Origin: Ridgeia piscesae
Lineage: Eukaryota > Annelida > Polychaeta > Sabellida > Siboglinidae
Direction: 5' to 3'
Length of the DNA stretch: 64,000 nucleotides
NCBI GenBank assembly: GCA_025642075.2
Contig: JAODUO010000135.1
Coordinates: 342,501-406,500, forward strand
Position numbers and translations under genes: made by a program. The notes beneath the pieces were generated by a model. It did not search any database and was not told the origin of the DNA. It saw nothing but the letters and a program-made list of their open reading frames with translations. This document shows, in pieces, positions 61,961 to 64,000 of this stretch. Position 1 is the first letter of the stretch, and each line of letters begins with the position of its first letter.

Positions 61961-64000
61961 CTGTTAAAATCGTCTTGTCGCCATACACCGGCACCATCTT
62001 CTCTCTCTATACATGTACTTATAAACACATAAGATGTATGGTGGAAACAATGATTTTATTATTCATTGTGTTGTGCTTTATGACATGGTACCGAGAGATA
62101 TGGAGGACTCAGTGTACGACAGACCCATCAACAAGATGATGTCGTTCATCCAATGGAACAGGAAGAAGAAAACCAAATCTTGTGTTTCCCGTGTAAAGTT
62201 TTATCCATCTGAGATGGCTCGTGGTCAATCTGGCAAGTGCCCTAACCACCTGGCCAGTGAGACCCACTGTTTCAGTAGAAATCAACAGTTCGGATTTGTT
62301 ATGACTGATATATATACAGCAGGTAATCAGTCTGACTGATCTGCCTAATCAGCCTATTTAATCTTTGATCAAGTCTCTGTCTTAGATGTTGTTGGCAATG
62401 TTTCATTATTTGTATGTATATCAGTCAAAATGTCATAATAGTGCTTATAAACTCATCGTTGACAAACACATCAATGGTAAATAACAAACATATTACAGTC
62501 TAAAAACATACAGAAACAAATTTGAGTTTTTTTTAAACCAAATGGCTTTTTTACGAGTTACCTACATATATGTCTAAGTTCTCTGGCATGTCCATTTCAT
62601 ATAATTATTGTAAAATGATAACTGGTAACATGACATATGCTAGTTGCAAGATATCACATCATAATTCAATTGCCATATGTCAAAAGGCCCTGAAACGTCT
62701 TTTGTACCAAGACAATACGTATCCAGTGCAGGATTGAAAGACCACATGGACCTGGTGGATGCTTAACAATGCTACACACACTGGTCTGTCACCGGACAGG
62801 GTCAGTGCAAATGGGAAACATTAACACAACCTACATTCTATACGACACACAACCACACTTTAAAGCACACACTTTGGCCAACGTCACACAACTCAACAAG
62901 ACCACAACAGCACACGTAGTTAATCAACAAATAATTGATTGCTGCAATAAACATATCATAAACCACTTGGCAATCTACCTACTACTCGGCATTACATACG
63001 ATACATCGTCCTCGGCCTGACATCCACATGACTTTCCAATAATCCTGTGACATTTACTTGCGTCACCGGTCTATCCACTCATCATAAACACGTCACCCTT
63101 ATACCTCGACAACACGGCCTTAAGGAATACCTTTGTTAGCGCGGAACCTACGGTACATCTATGCACCCAGCAACTGCTGGTACACCTATGGGAGAATGGA
63201 GACCCCCGTTGATGCTGGTACTGCCGCCCGCAGCATGACCACTGCCACACTAACTACACCAGTGCATCAGGACCAGCTACGAGTAGTGCCAAGTCACGCT
63301 GTCCGTCTGTGCTGTGTCTGCTAATGCCTGTAACTGAGCACCTGAGCGTGAATTGTCAATAGGAATTATCAGCCACTCGTGCATAAGTAATTAAGATCGA
63401 TACCTGTCGGTCGTCAGAGTGAACGTAACAACCCAAACACACACACATACTGCCTATGCGACATGAATGACCGGTTCCAGGTGCCAATATACCTTTCATG
63501 TCGCTACCATAGCGAAATTTATACTCCAATTATGTCAGTTATTATATGTGTGTTTATGTCTATGTAGCTGTAGCACAACCTACTTCATGATAAATCAATG
63601 TTCAGAAAATAAATCTTGGTACACCATTAAACCTGTATATTATTATATTTTGTAAAAACAAACAACTACAATGCCACTTATTGATGGAGCTGCTTTCTGT
63701 GTAATTATGTACACAGGTTTCAGTGCACTGTAAAGACATTAAAGAAACAGGTGGGTGACTGGATGCACTGGGTGTACTGGGCTGACGTGTTCAATTCAGA
63801 TACACTGAATGTGACCCACTTAATTTAGGTTTCACATTACTCATCTCCATTAGAACTTAAACCAATGCTATCAAATAACTCGATGACTGATAACACTGTC
63901 ATCTTTCACATTGTTAAGAAGCAGAACAGGCAAACTTTGAAATAGGGTTTGATTATGACACGTTTGATCGCCTGGAAAGAAATTTGAGGAGCATTGATGT
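61961..64000. other. Right flank, probably a TXNRD upstream intron or 5' region
   Basis: I searched the minus strand for a glutaredoxin active-site exon (CPYC-type) and saw none. Short plus-strand ORFs (62,034-62,339; 63,133-63,324) have no recognised family. Nothing else is supported. Confidence 0.4.

Overview
The window is animal genomic DNA: AT-rich introns and spacers, split genes with GT-AG junctions, non-LTR retrotransposon pieces, and a very large load of micro- and minisatellites. No prokaryotic gene organisation is visible. The gene content (urocanate hydratase, mitochondrial phosphate carrier, a selenocysteine thioredoxin/glutathione reductase with the tail end of a fused glutaredoxin domain) fits a bilaterian invertebrate, probably a spiralian such as a mollusc. 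That placement is inference from gene content only.

All recognised genes lie on the minus strand. From left to right: 1-7.9 kb holds no convincing gene, but has a 17-bp GC-rich minisatellite (5.2-6.04 kb). At 8.14-8.43 kb is one secreted-protein first exon resembling CCDC3. From 8.4 to 16.4 kb there is no convincing gene: a tetranucleotide satellite (11.49-12.37 kb), a 21-bp minisatellite inside a local segmental duplication (13.2-15.8 kb), and a LINE 3' end whose tail has become a 250-bp AAT array. From 32,524 down to 17,447 I could trace a complete 20-exon urocanate hydratase gene (679 codons after allowing for one extra base in exon 4). From 40,669 down to 37,053 is a complete 6-exon SLC25A3. 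From 45,556 down to 41,771 is a four-exon gene in which two dsRBD-like exons are followed by a retroelement-type RNase H domain with all four acidic residues. From 59,074 down to 48,591 are the last 15 exons of a Sec-containing TXNRD/TGR gene, ending in a recoded UGA with a form-2 SECIS element at 48,399-48,440. Its glutaredoxin exons lie beyond the right edge or are not recognisable. A decayed CR1/L2-type LINE occupies 59.2-62 kb, upstream of its first visible exon.

The genes do not form a pathway. UROC1 is histidine catabolism, SLC25A3 is mitochondrial phosphate import, and TXNRD/TGR is thiol redox control.

The most unusual signal is at the splice junctions. In at least seven places in UROC1 and TXNRD, an exon edge with its donor or acceptor, or the intron sequence directly at it, has been tandemly duplicated, from 2 copies up to about 44. 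Some intronic minisatellites here therefore appear to have been seeded by splice-site duplication. Two further patterns stand out. Several (TA)n tracts sit at the centre of inverted duplications (33.0-35.6 kb). The tetranucleotide satellites consist of adjoining blocks that differ by one substitution each (GTAT, GTAC, GGAC; GGAC, GAAC). Two otherwise intact coding exons each carry a single extra base, in UROC1 exon 4 and the RNase H exon. These are either real lesions or assembly errors.
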